DNA of 44,078 nt from Pseudomonas syringae (lineage in GTDB: Bacteria > Pseudomonadota > Gammaproteobacteria > Pseudomonadales > Pseudomonadaceae): assembly GCF_001698815.1 (NCBI RefSeq), contig NZ_LGSI01000020.1:343661-387738 (forward strand), read 5' to 3'. Below the pieces are notes generated by a model, which worked only from the letters and a program-made list of their open reading frames with translations, was not told the DNA's origin and made no database searches. A program made the translations under genes and the position numbers. This document shows, in pieces, positions 16,561 through 25,733 of this stretch. Position 1 is the first letter of the stretch. Each line of letters starts with the position of its first letter.

Positions 16561-17448
16561 ATGACCACCTCTGCGACCTATCTGCCGTCCTCCGGCCGCC
16601 TGGCCTGGTTCAGCAACCCGACCCTGGCGCGTTTCATGCGACACAAACTGGCGGTGCTCGGCGTGGTGATGATCACGCTGCTGGTCCTGGCCTGCGTGTT
16701 CGGGCCCTGGCTGCTGCACTACAACGACCTGTCCATCGACATTCGTAATCGTTTTTCGCCGCCGCTGACCGGCAACCATTACCTGGGCACCGATGCCCTG
16801 GGCCGCGACACGGCGGCACGCCTGCTCAACGCCGGGCGGATATCGTTGACGGTGGGTTTCTTCGCGATGCTGATCAGTACCGTCATCGGCACCTTGATCG
16901 GTGTGGTTGCCGGGTACTACCGAGGCTGGATCGGCGCGGCGTTGATGCGATTCGTCGATGCTTTTTTATCGTTCCCCAGCGTGTTCCTGGTGCTGGTACT
17001 GGCGGCCTTCATCAAGCCCAGCCCGATGATGATCACCCTGATCATTGCCGTGACCAGCTGGATGGAGATCTCACGTATCGTCGAGGCCGAAATTCGTTCG
17101 TTGCGCGAGCGTGATTTCACGCTGGCTGCGCGCATGGTGGGCGCGAGCAATCGGTGGATCATGTTTCGTGAGCTGGTGCCGAACGCCATCGGTCCCATCA
17201 TCGTCGCCGCTACCCTGACCATCGCCAACGCCATTTTGCTGGAGGCGTACATCAGCTTCCTCGGTTATGGCATTCAGCCGCCGCTGCCAAGCTGGGGCAA
17301 CATGCTCAACGCGGCCCAGCAATACCTGGGCAAAGCCCCGTGGCTGGCGATTATTCCTGGCCTGGCGATCACCCTGGCGGTGACCAGCTTCAACTTCATC
17401 GGTGACGGTCTGCGCGATGCGCTGGACGGCAGGAGTGACCTGAAATGA
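16561..17448 (+). CDS. ABC transporter permease, DppC/OppC type
   Basis: The 295-residue inner-membrane protein has a cytoplasmic N-terminus and the family's first helix (HKLAVLGVVMITLLVLACVF), then NHYLGTDALGRDTAARLLNA (the DppC LGTD-GRD motif). The ATPase-docking loop is EIRSLRERDFTLAARMVGAS. A longer frame begins at 16498 inside the previous gene, but AAAGGAGCACTGCAT before 16561 fixes the start. It overlaps the next gene by 4 nt. It pairs with the permease at 15597. Confidence 0.94.
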   Translation: MTTSATYLPSSGRLAWFSNPTLARFMRHKLAVLGVVMITLLVLACVFGPWLLHYNDLSIDIRNRFSPPLTGNHYLGTDALGRDTAARLLNAGRISLTVGFFAMLISTVIGTLIGVVAGYYRGWIGAALMRFVDAFLSFPSVFLVLVLAAFIKPSPMMITLIIAVTSWMEISRIVEAEIRSLRERDFTLAARMVGASNRWIMFRELVPNAIGPIIVAATLTIANAILLEAYISFLGYGIQPPLPSWGNMLNAAQQYLGKAPWLAIIPGLAITLAVTSFNFIGDGLRDALDGRSDLK

Positions 17449-18497
17449 ACGCAGACGAAAAGATCAGCGTGTCTCACCTCAGCGTCGCCTTTCGCAGGGG
17501 CAGCGGCTATGTCCCGGTAGTGCATGACATCAACTTCACCATCCGCGCCGGGGAAACCCTGGCACTGGTGGGCGAGAGCGGTTCCGGCAAGAGCGTAACG
17601 AGCCTGGCGATGATGAAACTGCTGGCGCAGGCGCCCAAGACCCGCATCGAAGGCAGCGCAGTGGTGGCCGACAGCAGTGGCAATATGATCGATCTGGTGG
17701 CGATGAGCGAACAGCAGATGCGCCATGTGCGGGGCAACCGGGTGGCGATGATTTTTCAGGAACCGTTGACCTCACTGAACCCGGTGCACAGGGTTGGCGA
17801 TCAGATTGCCGAGGCCATTCGCTTCCATGAGCACCTGAGCAAAACCCAGGCGCGAGCCAGAGCCCAGGCGTTGCTGGAGCAGGTCGGCATCCCTGAACCC
17901 GCGCAACGTATGGAGTGTTTTCCCCATGAGCTCTCTGGCGGGATGCGTCAGCGGGTGATGATTGCCATTGCCCTGGCCATGGAGCCGGACGTGTTGATCG
18001 CCGATGAACCGACCACTGCGCTGGATGTCACGGTGCAGGCGCAAATCCTCGATCTGTTGCGCACGCTGCAAAAGAAGAACGGCATGGCGATTTTGTTCAT
18101 CACTCATAACTTCGGGGTGGTGGCGGAAATTGCCGACCGGGTGATGGTGATGTATGCCGGCCGTATCGTGGAGCAGGGCAGTGTTGCCCAGGTGCTGTCG
18201 TCGCCGCGCATGCCTTATACGCGTGGCTTGCTTGCCGCCGTACCGCGCTTCGAACACGCCGGGCTGGGGCAGGGTGATCTGGGAACGATCCCGGGTTTTG
18301 TTCCCGACCCGTCGGCACCTCCAGGCGGTTGCGCGTTCCATCCGCGTTGCGCCTTCAGCATCGCTGGACGTTGCGACAGTCAGGCGCCTGAGCTCGAAGA
18401 GGTGGAACCCGGACACCACTTGCGTTGCGTGCGCTGGCAGGAATTGCCGGCCACCCTTGAATATGCGTCCTTTGAGACTGCCTTGGGAGGTGCGTGA
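17445..18497 (+). CDS. ABC transporter ATPase, DppD/OppD type
   Basis: The 350-residue ATPase has Walker [15 protein letters not shown]-loop [12 protein letters not shown], signature [16 protein letters not shown], Walker [13 protein letters not shown] and H-loop LFITHNFG. The C-terminal oligopeptide-transporter extension has the Cys pattern [20 protein letters not shown], which holds an iron-sulfur cluster in characterised DppD homologues. Start and stop both overlap neighbouring genes by 4 nt (ATGA), so permease and both ATPases are translationally coupled. Confidence 0.95.
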   Translation: MNADEKISVSHLSVAFRRGSGYVPVVHDINFTIRAGETLALVGESGSGKSVTSLAMMKLLAQAPKTRIEGSAVVADSSGNMIDLVAMSEQQMRHVRGNRVAMIFQEPLTSLNPVHRVGDQIAEAIRFHEHLSKTQARARAQALLEQVGIPEPAQRMECFPHELSGGMRQRVMIAIALAMEPDVLIADEPTTALDVTVQAQILDLLRTLQKKNGMAILFITHNFGVVAEIADRVMVMYAGRIVEQGSVAQVLSSPRMPYTRGLLAAVPRFEHAGLGQGDLGTIPGFVPDPSAPPGGCAFHPRCAFSIAGRCDSQAPELEEVEPGHHLRCVRWQELPATLEYASFETALGGA

Positions 18498-19555
18498 TGA
18501 AACAGCCACCCTTGATCGAAGCCATCGGCCTGAAGAAATACTTTCCGGTGCGCAAAAAGCTGTTCGTCAGCAGCCGTGGTCGTGACGCCAATCTGGTGCG
18601 GGCCGTGGATGGCGTCGATTTATCCATTGCCCGTGGCGAAGTGCTGGGTCTGGTCGGAGAAAGCGGCTCGGGCAAAAGCACCCTGGGCCGCAGCCTCATG
18701 ATGCTCGACCCGCCTACAGACGGGCATGTCGTGTTCGATAACACGGAAATCACCCCGTTCAACGATCGCTTGCTCAAACCCTGGCGCAAGCGCATGCAGA
18801 TGGTGTTCCAGGACCCTTACGGCTCGCTGAATCCACGCATGACCGTGGCCGAGATTCTTGGCATGCCCCTACGTTTTCATTCCAAAGAGCTGGACGCCCT
18901 GGGACGCCGGGAAAAAGCCGAGCAGGCCCTGGAAACCGTGGGCTTGCCCAGCCAGTATCTGGACCGCTATCCCCACGAGTTTTCCGGTGGCCAGCGCCAG
19001 CGCATCGGCATCGCCCGAGCCTTGACCCTGGAGCCGGAATTCATCATGGCCGATGAGCCGGTGTCGGCGCTGGATGTATCGGTTCAGGCGCAGGTGCTCA
19101 ATCTGTTTTCGCGCATTCGCCAACAAATGAACCTGACGATGCTGTTCGTCACCCATGACCTGGCTGTGGTCGGGCATATCGCAGACCGCGTGGCGGTGAT
19201 GTACCTGGGGCGCATCGTTGAAGTGGCGCCGACCCGCGAGTTGTTCAGCAACCCACGCCATCCCTACACCGAAGCGTTGATGTCGGCGATCCCGATGCCG
19301 GACCCGGGTCAGCGGCGCCAGCGCATTGTGTTGCAGGGTGATATTCCAAGCCCGATTTCACCGCCTTCCGGCTGTACCTTTCGTACCCGTTGCCCCTACG
19401 TGCTGCCCGCGTGCAGCCTGGAACGTCCGTCGCTACGCATGATCGGGCCGGGGCATGGTACGGCCTGTATCCGTGATGATTTGTCGTTGATCTCGCCCCT
19501 CAACGAACAGCGCGAGACGCTCTGTGAAACGGTGCGTCGGGAGAGTGCCGTATGA
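18494..19555 (+). CDS. ABC transporter ATPase, DppF/OppF type
   Basis: The 353-residue ATPase has Walker [15 protein letters not shown]-loop MVFQDPYGSLNP, signature EFSGGQRQRIGIARAL, Walker B FIMADEPVSALD and H-loop LFVTHDLA. The C-terminal Cys-bearing extension is SGCTFRTRCPYVLPACSLE. It completes the importer as the second half of the ATPase heterodimer. It overlaps the upstream ATPase by 4 nt and the downstream broken oxidoreductase by 4 nt, confirming that the latter was a member of this operon. Confidence 0.95.
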   Translation: MMKQPPLIEAIGLKKYFPVRKKLFVSSRGRDANLVRAVDGVDLSIARGEVLGLVGESGSGKSTLGRSLMMLDPPTDGHVVFDNTEITPFNDRLLKPWRKRMQMVFQDPYGSLNPRMTVAEILGMPLRFHSKELDALGRREKAEQALETVGLPSQYLDRYPHEFSGGQRQRIGIARALTLEPEFIMADEPVSALDVSVQAQVLNLFSRIRQQMNLTMLFVTHDLAVVGHIADRVAVMYLGRIVEVAPTRELFSNPRHPYTEALMSAIPMPDPGQRRQRIVLQGDIPSPISPPSGCTFRTRCPYVLPACSLERPSLRMIGPGHGTACIRDDLSLISPLNEQRETLCETVRRESAV

Positions 19556-20872
19556 GGTTCTCCGACTTCGACACGTCACTGTGGTTTGCAACCGCTGCGG
19601 CGCCGATAGCGACGCTGGCGTTGAATGAGCGCCTGGAAGCCGATGTGTGCATCGTCGGCGGCGGTTATACCGGGCTGACAACCGCGCTGGAATTGGCGCG
19701 CAGCGGGGTGCGCGTGGTGTTGCTGGAAGCCGAAGGAATCGGCTTTGGCGGTTCCGGGCGTAATGCGGGCCACTGCACACCGACGTTTCACCATCATTCG
19801 ATCCCCCCAGATTCGCCAATTGCTGGGGCCTGAGCGCGGCGAGCGGTTGATCGCCCGACAGACCGGTGCCAATACGGTGGTGGCCGATTACATAGAGCGC
19901 TACAACATCGACTGCGAATGGCAGCAGAACGGCTATTTGATGGCGGCACATACGCCCAGCGCCATGGCACGCCTGGCGCTGAAAACCGAGCAGTACAATG
20001 CGGTCGGCCAGCACACCCGGTTGCTGGAGTGTGAAGAGGCTTGCGCAATGACCGGCAGTCAGCGCTTGCACGGTGGTTGGTTGCATCCGGCTGGCGGGCA
20101 TCTCAATCCGCTGGGTTATGCTCGAGGCTTGGCGCGAGCCGTGGTGCAAGAGGGTGGTCGGGTGTTTACCCAGTCACTGGTGAGCAATGTGGCCCGCCAG
20201 GGCGACCGCTGGCAGATCAATACCGGTAATGGCCTGGTGTTGGCCGACAAAGTGATTTTCGCCACCGGAGCATACTCCCGTCTGGGCTGGCCGGGGCTGG
20301 ACCAGACGTTCCGCATCCAAAAGGTGTTTGTCGCGGCCACTGAGCCATTGCCTGAATCGGTGCGTCGTGAAGTGCTACCGCTCAACACCACAACCCATGA
20401 CGGGCGCGGCGATATTTTTGTCTACAAGTACAACGCCGAAGGCCGCATCGTGGCCTCGATGTTTCCCCTGGGAAGACGGGGCCGCGACATGGCCTTCACC
20501 CGGCAGGTCATGGGCGAGCGGCTGCACTGGTTGCATCCGCAAATCCCCAGGAGCGTACGCTGGGATTATTTCTGGATGGGTGAACTGGACATGCAGCGCC
20601 AGACCATTCCGCGTCTGTATGGGCTGGCGCCGGGGGTTGTTGCCCTGACCGGGTTGTCCGGTCGAGGCGTGCCCACCGGCAGTATGCTGGGCGGCATTCT
20701 CGCCGACTGGGCAAGAGAGGTGCCCGCTGACGAACTGGCGCTCCCCATCGAACCCATAAGCGCCGCACCACCTTATATGGGCATTGCACCGTCATTGGCG
20801 CTTCGCTATTACCGTTGGCGCGACAACCGCGCGGCCAGGCACGATGGCGTCGAGTTGCCGCCGTACCATTGA
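19552..20872 (+). pseudogene. FAD-dependent oxidoreductase, DAO family (third), interrupted by +1 frameshift in a C6 run
   Basis: The first frame (19552-19833) carries the FAD motif ADVCIVGGGYTGLTTALELA and GFGGSGRNAGHCTPTFHHHS. At CCCCCC (19803-19808) the homologous continuation IRQLLGPERGERLIARQTGA moves to the next frame and runs to 20872, including the ending LTGLSGRGVPTGSMLGGILA. Removing one C restores an uninterrupted 439-residue protein. This subfamily resembles gamma-glutamylputrescine oxidase/PuuB-like enzymes and is distinct from the two paralogues upstream. Everything except the run looks intact, so this may be a recent mutation, a base-calling error, or slippage-dependent expression. 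It is the last gene of the ABC operon. Confidence 0.88.
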
Positions 20873-21036
20873 GGCTCAAAGGCGCCCACCGAGGTGTTAA
20901 TCAGCGACATCCCTCAAGCGGGGGCAGCCGATCCAGAAACGTGTCCAACGTCACCGGATAGTTACCACTACTACCTTTGCTGAGGAGCAGTGAGTCATTG
21001 TGGTGACGCCCCGACAGGGGGTTGCTGCGGTTTTTA

Positions 21037-21420
21037 ATTGTCGTGAAGGCGTTGCCGACATGGAAGGGCAAGACCATCATCGATGTGACCAATGCCTACG
21101 GCGTATCCCCTGAGGAACTGGGCGATCAGCCTTCTTCCAGGGTCGTCGCGCAGGCCTTCACGGGTGCAAGGCTGGTCAGGTGCTTCAATCATTTGGGTGC
21201 TGCCGTCCTTGGTCAAGATCAGGCCGTACAAGGTGGCAGGAGAGTCGTGTTCCTGGCGAGCGACGATGACGGTGCCGCAGCAGAGATTGGTGCGCTTGCG
21301 GAAAAACTCGGTTTCTCGCCGATCCAACTTGGCGGGCTTTCGGAAGGTGGGCTGCTAGTGCAGGCGCGGGGAAATAGCTGGGGTCAACTGATCTTCAAGG
21401 ACCTGGTCAAGTTCGACTGA
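21037..21420 (+). pseudogene. NADPH-dependent F420-reductase-like protein, N-terminally truncated
   Basis: The visible part, VVKALPTWKGKTIIDVTNAYG, then FTGARLVRCFNHLGAAVLGQ, GGRRVVFLASDDDGAAAEIG and SEGGLLVQARGNSWGQLIFK, matches the C-terminal two thirds of NAD(P)-binding F420-reductase-like oxidoreductases. The N-terminal Rossmann GxGxxG segment is absent. Upstream bases to 20873 do not supply it in any frame, and no ATG with a ribosome binding site precedes the homology (only a TTG at 21022). It is a 5'-deleted remnant. Family members in Pseudomonas are putative quinone/flavin reductases of unknown substrate. Confidence 0.78.
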
Positions 21421-21695
21421 TGAATCGTGATCGCAAATTTCGATGCGATCCTGCCGCGTGGGCAATGGGCAGCCACAGTTTGATTGACGCGAGGGCGACG
21501 CCGGTAGTAAGCCTCGCTCCGATCATCTGGCATGCGCTCGCTTATGGGTCTGCTTGATGTCTTCGAGCTCGGGGAGGCGTTGCGCTGCCGTTCCTGCACG
21601 CGGACCTGTTCCTGGGTGAGCTGCGGCGGTGGTCCTTGCCCCTTGCCCCGCCTGGTGTGGCAGCCTTCCTGGCTTCAGAGCTTTTGCTAGGTTGG
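21421..21695. other. Degenerate non-coding spacer
   Basis: No intact gene is seen. A minus-strand stretch at about 21540-21690 (QGPPPQLTQEQVRVQE in one frame, LPELEDIKQTHKRA in another) is vaguely like a decayed IS3-type OrfA, but it is too short and shifted to claim. Confidence 0.3.
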
Positions 21696-22643
21696 TTAGT
21701 GGGATGCTGACGCGTTGCTCCTGAAAAGCGATTTCCTGAGCAGCCATGTCATGAGCAGACTCAAAAACAGCATCCCTGATATTAAAGTTGGAAAAGCGAT
21801 CCACCATGGATATTTCGCCGTCATCATGCTGAACTCGGACATGCCGCCGATGCTCGCGATGAGATTCAGAGGCAAGAACACTACGTTCACAACGGTAAGG
21901 TTACGAAGGGTGGCATTCATACTGTTGTTCGCCATATTGCCTCGGGCATCCATCAGAGAGGCGAACACGGTGGAATAGATCTTGGCCTGTTTGTAGCACT
22001 GATCGTTCTCGATCATCAGGTCGTCCAGCAAAGCGATGACCTGGGCGGGAAATGCATTTCTTTTAGCATGGTTATGCAAACGGTCAAGCACGGCTCCGTT
22101 GCTTTGAATCGCGTTGATGTAATAGATCAGGCTTTCGCTCAGATTGAACATTTGCAACAGGTGCTGATTATCAAGAGATGTGTCAAATTTCTTATGCAGT
22201 TCCCGAGCAATAAGCTTGATAACTCGCAGGTGGCCAAGGTAGTGATGCACGCTGTGGAATAGCAGGTTGATGAGTATGTCCAGCGGGTTGTTCAACGGCC
22301 GATGGGTGCCATCAGGGCTGAGCAATGAGTTTCCTGCAGAAATAACGACCAAGCTATCAGAGGAGAATAAAAGGCCAAATGAGGAAACCTCAAATGACAT
22401 GGTCGCAGCGCCCGTGTAGCTTTCGGGGCGCTTCCAGATGAGGAATAATTGGCCATCATGGAATTCGATTCGCGAGACTTCATCGGGGTCTAAAGCGGAG
22501 TCCAGCATATGTGCATCGACTTGAAACTGCCGATGCAAATAGGCCCGCTCTTCTTGGGTTGGGTCAGTACATAACAGCAGAGGCGCTTCCCCAGCCGCCG
22601 TCTCGTTCAATTTACCGTCGATAAGGCTATAGCGCTCGATCAT
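21696..22643 (-). CDS. CorA-like divalent-cation transporter with GMS instead of GMN
   Basis: The 315-residue protein has a long cytoplasmic N-terminal domain (ERAYLHRQFQVDAHMLDSAL, then DPDEVSRIEFHDGQLFLIWK) and two C-terminal membrane helices (LTVVNVVFLPLNLIASIGGM and WIAFPTLISGMLFLSLLMTW). This is the CorA topology. The canonical Gly-Met-Asn selectivity motif at the end of the first helix is Gly-Met-Ser (ASIGGMSEFS), so ion selectivity may differ from Mg-transporting CorA. It has AGAGGCG before the ATG at 22643. It follows the ATP-grasp gene in the same orientation with a 24-nt gap, and is probably in the same operon. Confidence 0.88.
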   Translation of the reverse strand: MIERYSLIDGKLNETAAGEAPLLLCTDPTQEERAYLHRQFQVDAHMLDSALDPDEVSRIEFHDGQLFLIWKRPESYTGAATMSFEVSSFGLLFSSDSLVVISAGNSLLSPDGTHRPLNNPLDILINLLFHSVHHYLGHLRVIKLIARELHKKFDTSLDNQHLLQMFNLSESLIYYINAIQSNGAVLDRLHNHAKRNAFPAQVIALLDDLMIENDQCYKQAKIYSTVFASLMDARGNMANNSMNATLRNLTVVNVVFLPLNLIASIGGMSEFSMMTAKYPWWIAFPTLISGMLFLSLLMTWLLRKSLFRSNASASH

Positions 22644-22667
22644 TACGTCGCCTCTACTGCTGAAGGC

Positions 22668-24251
22668 TTATACGCCATGGCCTTGATGCTTGAGCTCCAG
22701 GCGCCGGATGAACTCCTCCAATATCCGCTCGTACAAACCCTCCTGGATGCAGGCATCCTCAATGCCAGCGTCCAGGTTTGGATTGTCGTTTACCTCAATC
22801 ACAACAAGACGCTCATCGGTCTGCTTGAGGTCTACACCGTATAGTCCGTCGCCAATCAGGCTGGCAGCATCGACCGCTAGTTTCACCACATCGGCAGGCA
22901 CTTCTTCGATGGGCACCGTCTCGCACAGGCCGTTGACGTCATTGCTTTGAGCCTTGTGGTTGTAGATTTGCCAATGCCCTTTGGACATGTAGTAGCGGCA
23001 TGCGTAGAGCGGCTGTCTGTTGAGCACACCGATACGCCAATCAAATTCTGTGTAGAGGTATTCCTGGGCGAGCAGCAACACTGACCGCTCGAATAATTCA
23101 GCTGCCGCTTTAGTGAGTTCGGCTTGTGTTTCCACCTTGATGACACCCTTGGAGAAACAACCGTCAGGGATTTTCAACACAACGGGAAAACCCAGGCGTT
23201 CACCAATCTGTTCCAAATCCTGGATGCGGTCGCGGTAAAGGATTTCCGTGGCTGGCATTCCAAGGTTGTGCTTGTTGAGAAGGTCAGTGAGAAACACCTT
23301 GTTGGTACAGCGCAGAATGGACGCGGAATCATCCATTACCACCAAACCTTCGTTCTCGGCTTTTTTGGCGAAACGATAAGTATGGTTGTCGACACTCGTC
23401 GTTTCTCGAATGAACAGCGCGTCATATTCGGCCAGCCGCGCGTAATCCTTCTTCTCAATCAGCTCAATATCCACCCCCAATCGCCGGCCCGCCTCAGCGA
23501 ACCGCTGAAGCGCCAAGGGATTAGACGGAGCCAACGCTTCTGCGGGGTCATGCAAAATCGCCAGATCATAGCGAGACTGACGCAACGAACTGGGCTGCCG
23601 CCATATGCGTCGGTTGAACGTATCCAGCGCATTGGCGAAATCGTATTGCTGCTCCTCACGAAGCTTATGCAACGCACCGATCTTGATTCCGGCAATATGC
23701 CAACGTTGGTTTTTGACGAATTCGACCTGCAAAATCGGGGTTGGAAACGTATCAAATAACTGCTGAGCCAGGTTCTGCAGGGGTATCAAATCAGTCTTGC
23801 CAAAGTGGAAACTGAGCGTGAACCCTTCCGTCTCACCATAGGGGTGATTGGATATTGCTTTATCCAACACCTTATCCAGGTCATCTAATACCAGTCCGTA
23901 CAGTGCTCGCTTGGTCAGTTCGCTGATGGTTCTAACGGAGGGTATGACTTTGTGCCCACGCGCCTCGGCCAACAACGAGCAATAGTAGCCGTGTCCAAGG
24001 TATTTATAGCTTCGACATAGATTGATGACTTGAACCTGTCCTCCAACGCTTTTGTAGCGCTTATCCTCCAGGTATTCCTGCGCCGTTACGATACTTTCAC
24101 TGGGCAGGTAGCCGAGCCAGTCATCTCGGCGCTCAACGATAACTAATAACTTGCTCGAGGGGGATGTCGCCGCAGACCCACTTTTAACAGGCTGCAAATT
24201 AAACTCGACCTTTTGCAAAACTTCCATTACGTTTGAATACACCGAAACCAT
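22668..24251 (-). CDS. RimK-type ATP-grasp ligase with N-terminal accessory domain
   Basis: The roughly 527-residue protein has an N-terminal region typical of RimK-like proteins of this class (LLVIVERRDDWLGYLPSESI; then KRYKSVGGQVQVINLCRSYK) and a C-terminal ATP-grasp domain. That domain shows FPVVLKIPDGCFSKGVIKVE (ATP-binding loop), LLLAQEYLYTEFDWRIGVLN, DGLYGVDLKQ and the metal-binding VVIEVNDNPNLDAGIED. Such enzymes add amino acids through acyl-phosphate intermediates; the acceptor here is unknown. The ATG at 24251 is chosen over 24293 and 24227, but none has a strong ribosome binding site. It is divergent from a GNAT/C39-peptidase gene with a 91-bp shared promoter region, a pairing that hints at peptide modification and cleavage. 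Confidence 0.88.
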   Translation of the reverse strand: MVSVYSNVMEVLQKVEFNLQPVKSGSAATSPSSKLLVIVERRDDWLGYLPSESIVTAQEYLEDKRYKSVGGQVQVINLCRSYKYLGHGYYCSLLAEARGHKVIPSVRTISELTKRALYGLVLDDLDKVLDKAISNHPYGETEGFTLSFHFGKTDLIPLQNLAQQLFDTFPTPILQVEFVKNQRWHIAGIKIGALHKLREEQQYDFANALDTFNRRIWRQPSSLRQSRYDLAILHDPAEALAPSNPLALQRFAEAGRRLGVDIELIEKKDYARLAEYDALFIRETTSVDNHTYRFAKKAENEGLVVMDDSASILRCTNKVFLTDLLNKHNLGMPATEILYRDRIQDLEQIGERLGFPVVLKIPDGCFSKGVIKVETQAELTKAAAELFERSVLLLAQEYLYTEFDWRIGVLNRQPLYACRYYMSKGHWQIYNHKAQSNDVNGLCETVPIEEVPADVVKLAVDAASLIGDGLYGVDLKQTDERLVVIEVNDNPNLDAGIEDACIQEGLYERILEEFIRRLELKHQGHGV

Positions 24252-24342
24252 GATGAAGGGAGCCTTTGGAGTGCAGGTAGGTCTATAAAACATATTTGAG
24301 CTGAGCTGTCCCTCGTCGTTACGATTCCTTTACGGTAAAACT

Positions 24343-25458
24343 ATGATTTTTAACTATCGCTTTGCGGTCGCCGAAGATATTGATGCTCTTCAATTATTGG
24401 AAAATCAGTGTTTCGAACAGGATCGGTTATCTCGGCGCAACTTCCTATGGATGATTCAGCGCGCCCATGGAAAGTTACTCATTGCTGAAGATGAAACAGG
24501 ATTGGCAGGTTACTCGCTGGTTCTATTCCACCGAGGGACATCACTGGCGAGATTGTATTCATTGGCGATTGCAAACCGTGCCAGGGGTATGAGCCTGGGG
24601 TTAGCGTTGCTTCAGCAATCAGAGCAATTGGCTATCGATCATGAGTGCGCTCACCTGCGCCTTGAGGTACGCCCCGACAATCCATTGGCGATTCGTTTGT
24701 ACGAGCGAGCGGGCTACCGTCTGTTTGCAGAAGTGGACGATTACTACGAAGACCACGCTCGGGCACTGCGCTACGAGAAACGCGTGGTCATGCCGATTGC
24801 TGGCAGTGTCACCGCAGTTCCGTATTATTCGCAAACTACAGAATTCACCTGCGGCGCCGCGTCACTGCTTATGGGCATGAGGGCACTCTACCCTGAGCGA
24901 GCCTTTTCGCGGGAAGAAGAGATTCAGTTGTGGCGCGAAGCGACGACCATTTTCATGACTTCCGGCCATGGTGGCTGCAGCCCGCATGGATTGGCATTGG
25001 CGGCCTGGCGGCGGGGCTTTGATGTGCGTTTGCACGTAAGCCGAGCAGGCCCTCTGTTTTTGGATGGCGTGCGCCGTGAGGACAAGAAGTCCGTGATGCG
25101 GCTTGTTCATGATGCATTCTGCAGAGAGCTGCAAGCCAGCGGAGTGCAGCAATCCAGGTCTCGTCGCCTGGATCTGCCTCAGATTTTCGCTGCCGGCGGC
25201 GTTCCTATCGTTTTGATAAGCAGCTACCGACTAACGCGTTCCAAGGCACCCCATTGGGTAGTGGTGACCGGGTGCGATGAAGACTTCGTTTACTTCCATG
25301 ATCCTGACCTTGACCACAGCCGGTATCGCCAGCGACTGGATTGCCAGCACGTCCCGCTAACGCAGCAGGAGTTCGAACGGATGAGCGTCTTTGGCAAAGA
25401 CAAGATCAGGGCTGCGTTAGTGCTTTTTAAACATGGTTCTGAAGCTCTGAACGATTAG
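24343..25458 (+). CDS. GNAT N-acetyltransferase fused to C39-like cysteine peptidase
   Basis: The 371-residue two-domain protein starts with a GNAT fold over about residues 1-150: LYSLAIANRARGMSLGLALL is the acetyl-CoA-binding segment, followed by HLRLEVRPDNPLAIRLYERA. A peptidase C39-like domain then spans about 160-365, with the catalytic Cys in VPYYSQTTEFTCGAASLLMG and the His in KAPHWVVVTGCDEDFVYFHD, where the Asp also lies. No membrane segments are seen, unlike C39 domains in bacteriocin exporters, so it should act in the cytoplasm. It is divergent from a RimK-type ligase. Together they could acetylate, extend and trim a peptide or protein N-terminus; this is inference from domain content. 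Confidence 0.88.
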   Translation: MIFNYRFAVAEDIDALQLLENQCFEQDRLSRRNFLWMIQRAHGKLLIAEDETGLAGYSLVLFHRGTSLARLYSLAIANRARGMSLGLALLQQSEQLAIDHECAHLRLEVRPDNPLAIRLYERAGYRLFAEVDDYYEDHARALRYEKRVVMPIAGSVTAVPYYSQTTEFTCGAASLLMGMRALYPERAFSREEEIQLWREATTIFMTSGHGGCSPHGLALAAWRRGFDVRLHVSRAGPLFLDGVRREDKKSVMRLVHDAFCRELQASGVQQSRSRRLDLPQIFAAGGVPIVLISSYRLTRSKAPHWVVVTGCDEDFVYFHDPDLDHSRYRQRLDCQHVPLTQQEFERMSVFGKDKIRAALVLFKHGSEALND

Positions 25459-25616
25459 GTCTGTAGCAATCGACATTGCGCTACTCTATTCTACGAGCGG
25501 CAAGGGCTAAGCGAGCGCTTATTGAACGTGTACTTATCGGATCGAAATCGTGAAACGTGTAGGGCTCATTATATTTCAGCGGCATCAGGCCGTGGTTGCT
25601 CAGTGTCGAGCTTTAG

Positions 25617-25733
25617 TTAGCTGCGTTTATTTTTCTTGGTGTGCCTGGCAGTGAGGTATTCGAAGAGAAAGGAAGCAAAGCCGAACAACCCGATCATTAT
25701 GATAATCATGGTGCCCAAATCTGAGTTGCTCAT
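25617..25733 (-). CDS. Small single-pass membrane protein (38 aa)
   Basis: An ATG at 25733, seven nt after AGAGA, opens a 38-residue frame ending with TAA at 25617. It begins MSNSDLGTMIIIMIGLFGFA, continues SFLFEYLTAR, and has a basic tail (HTKKNKRS). The layout is a short polar N-terminus, one strongly hydrophobic helix of about 18-20 residues and a positively charged C-terminus, typical of bacterial small membrane proteins with the tail in the cytoplasm. No family is recognised. It lies alone in a 460-bp gap between the GNAT/C39 gene and two exported hydrolases. Confidence 0.65.
   Translation of the reverse strand: MSNSDLGTMIIIMIGLFGFASFLFEYLTARHTKKNKRS

Noticed and set aside
21523..21690. 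Possible IS3-type OrfA remnant on the minus strand
   Set aside because: Family-like words are split over two frames and too short; composition alone could explain them.
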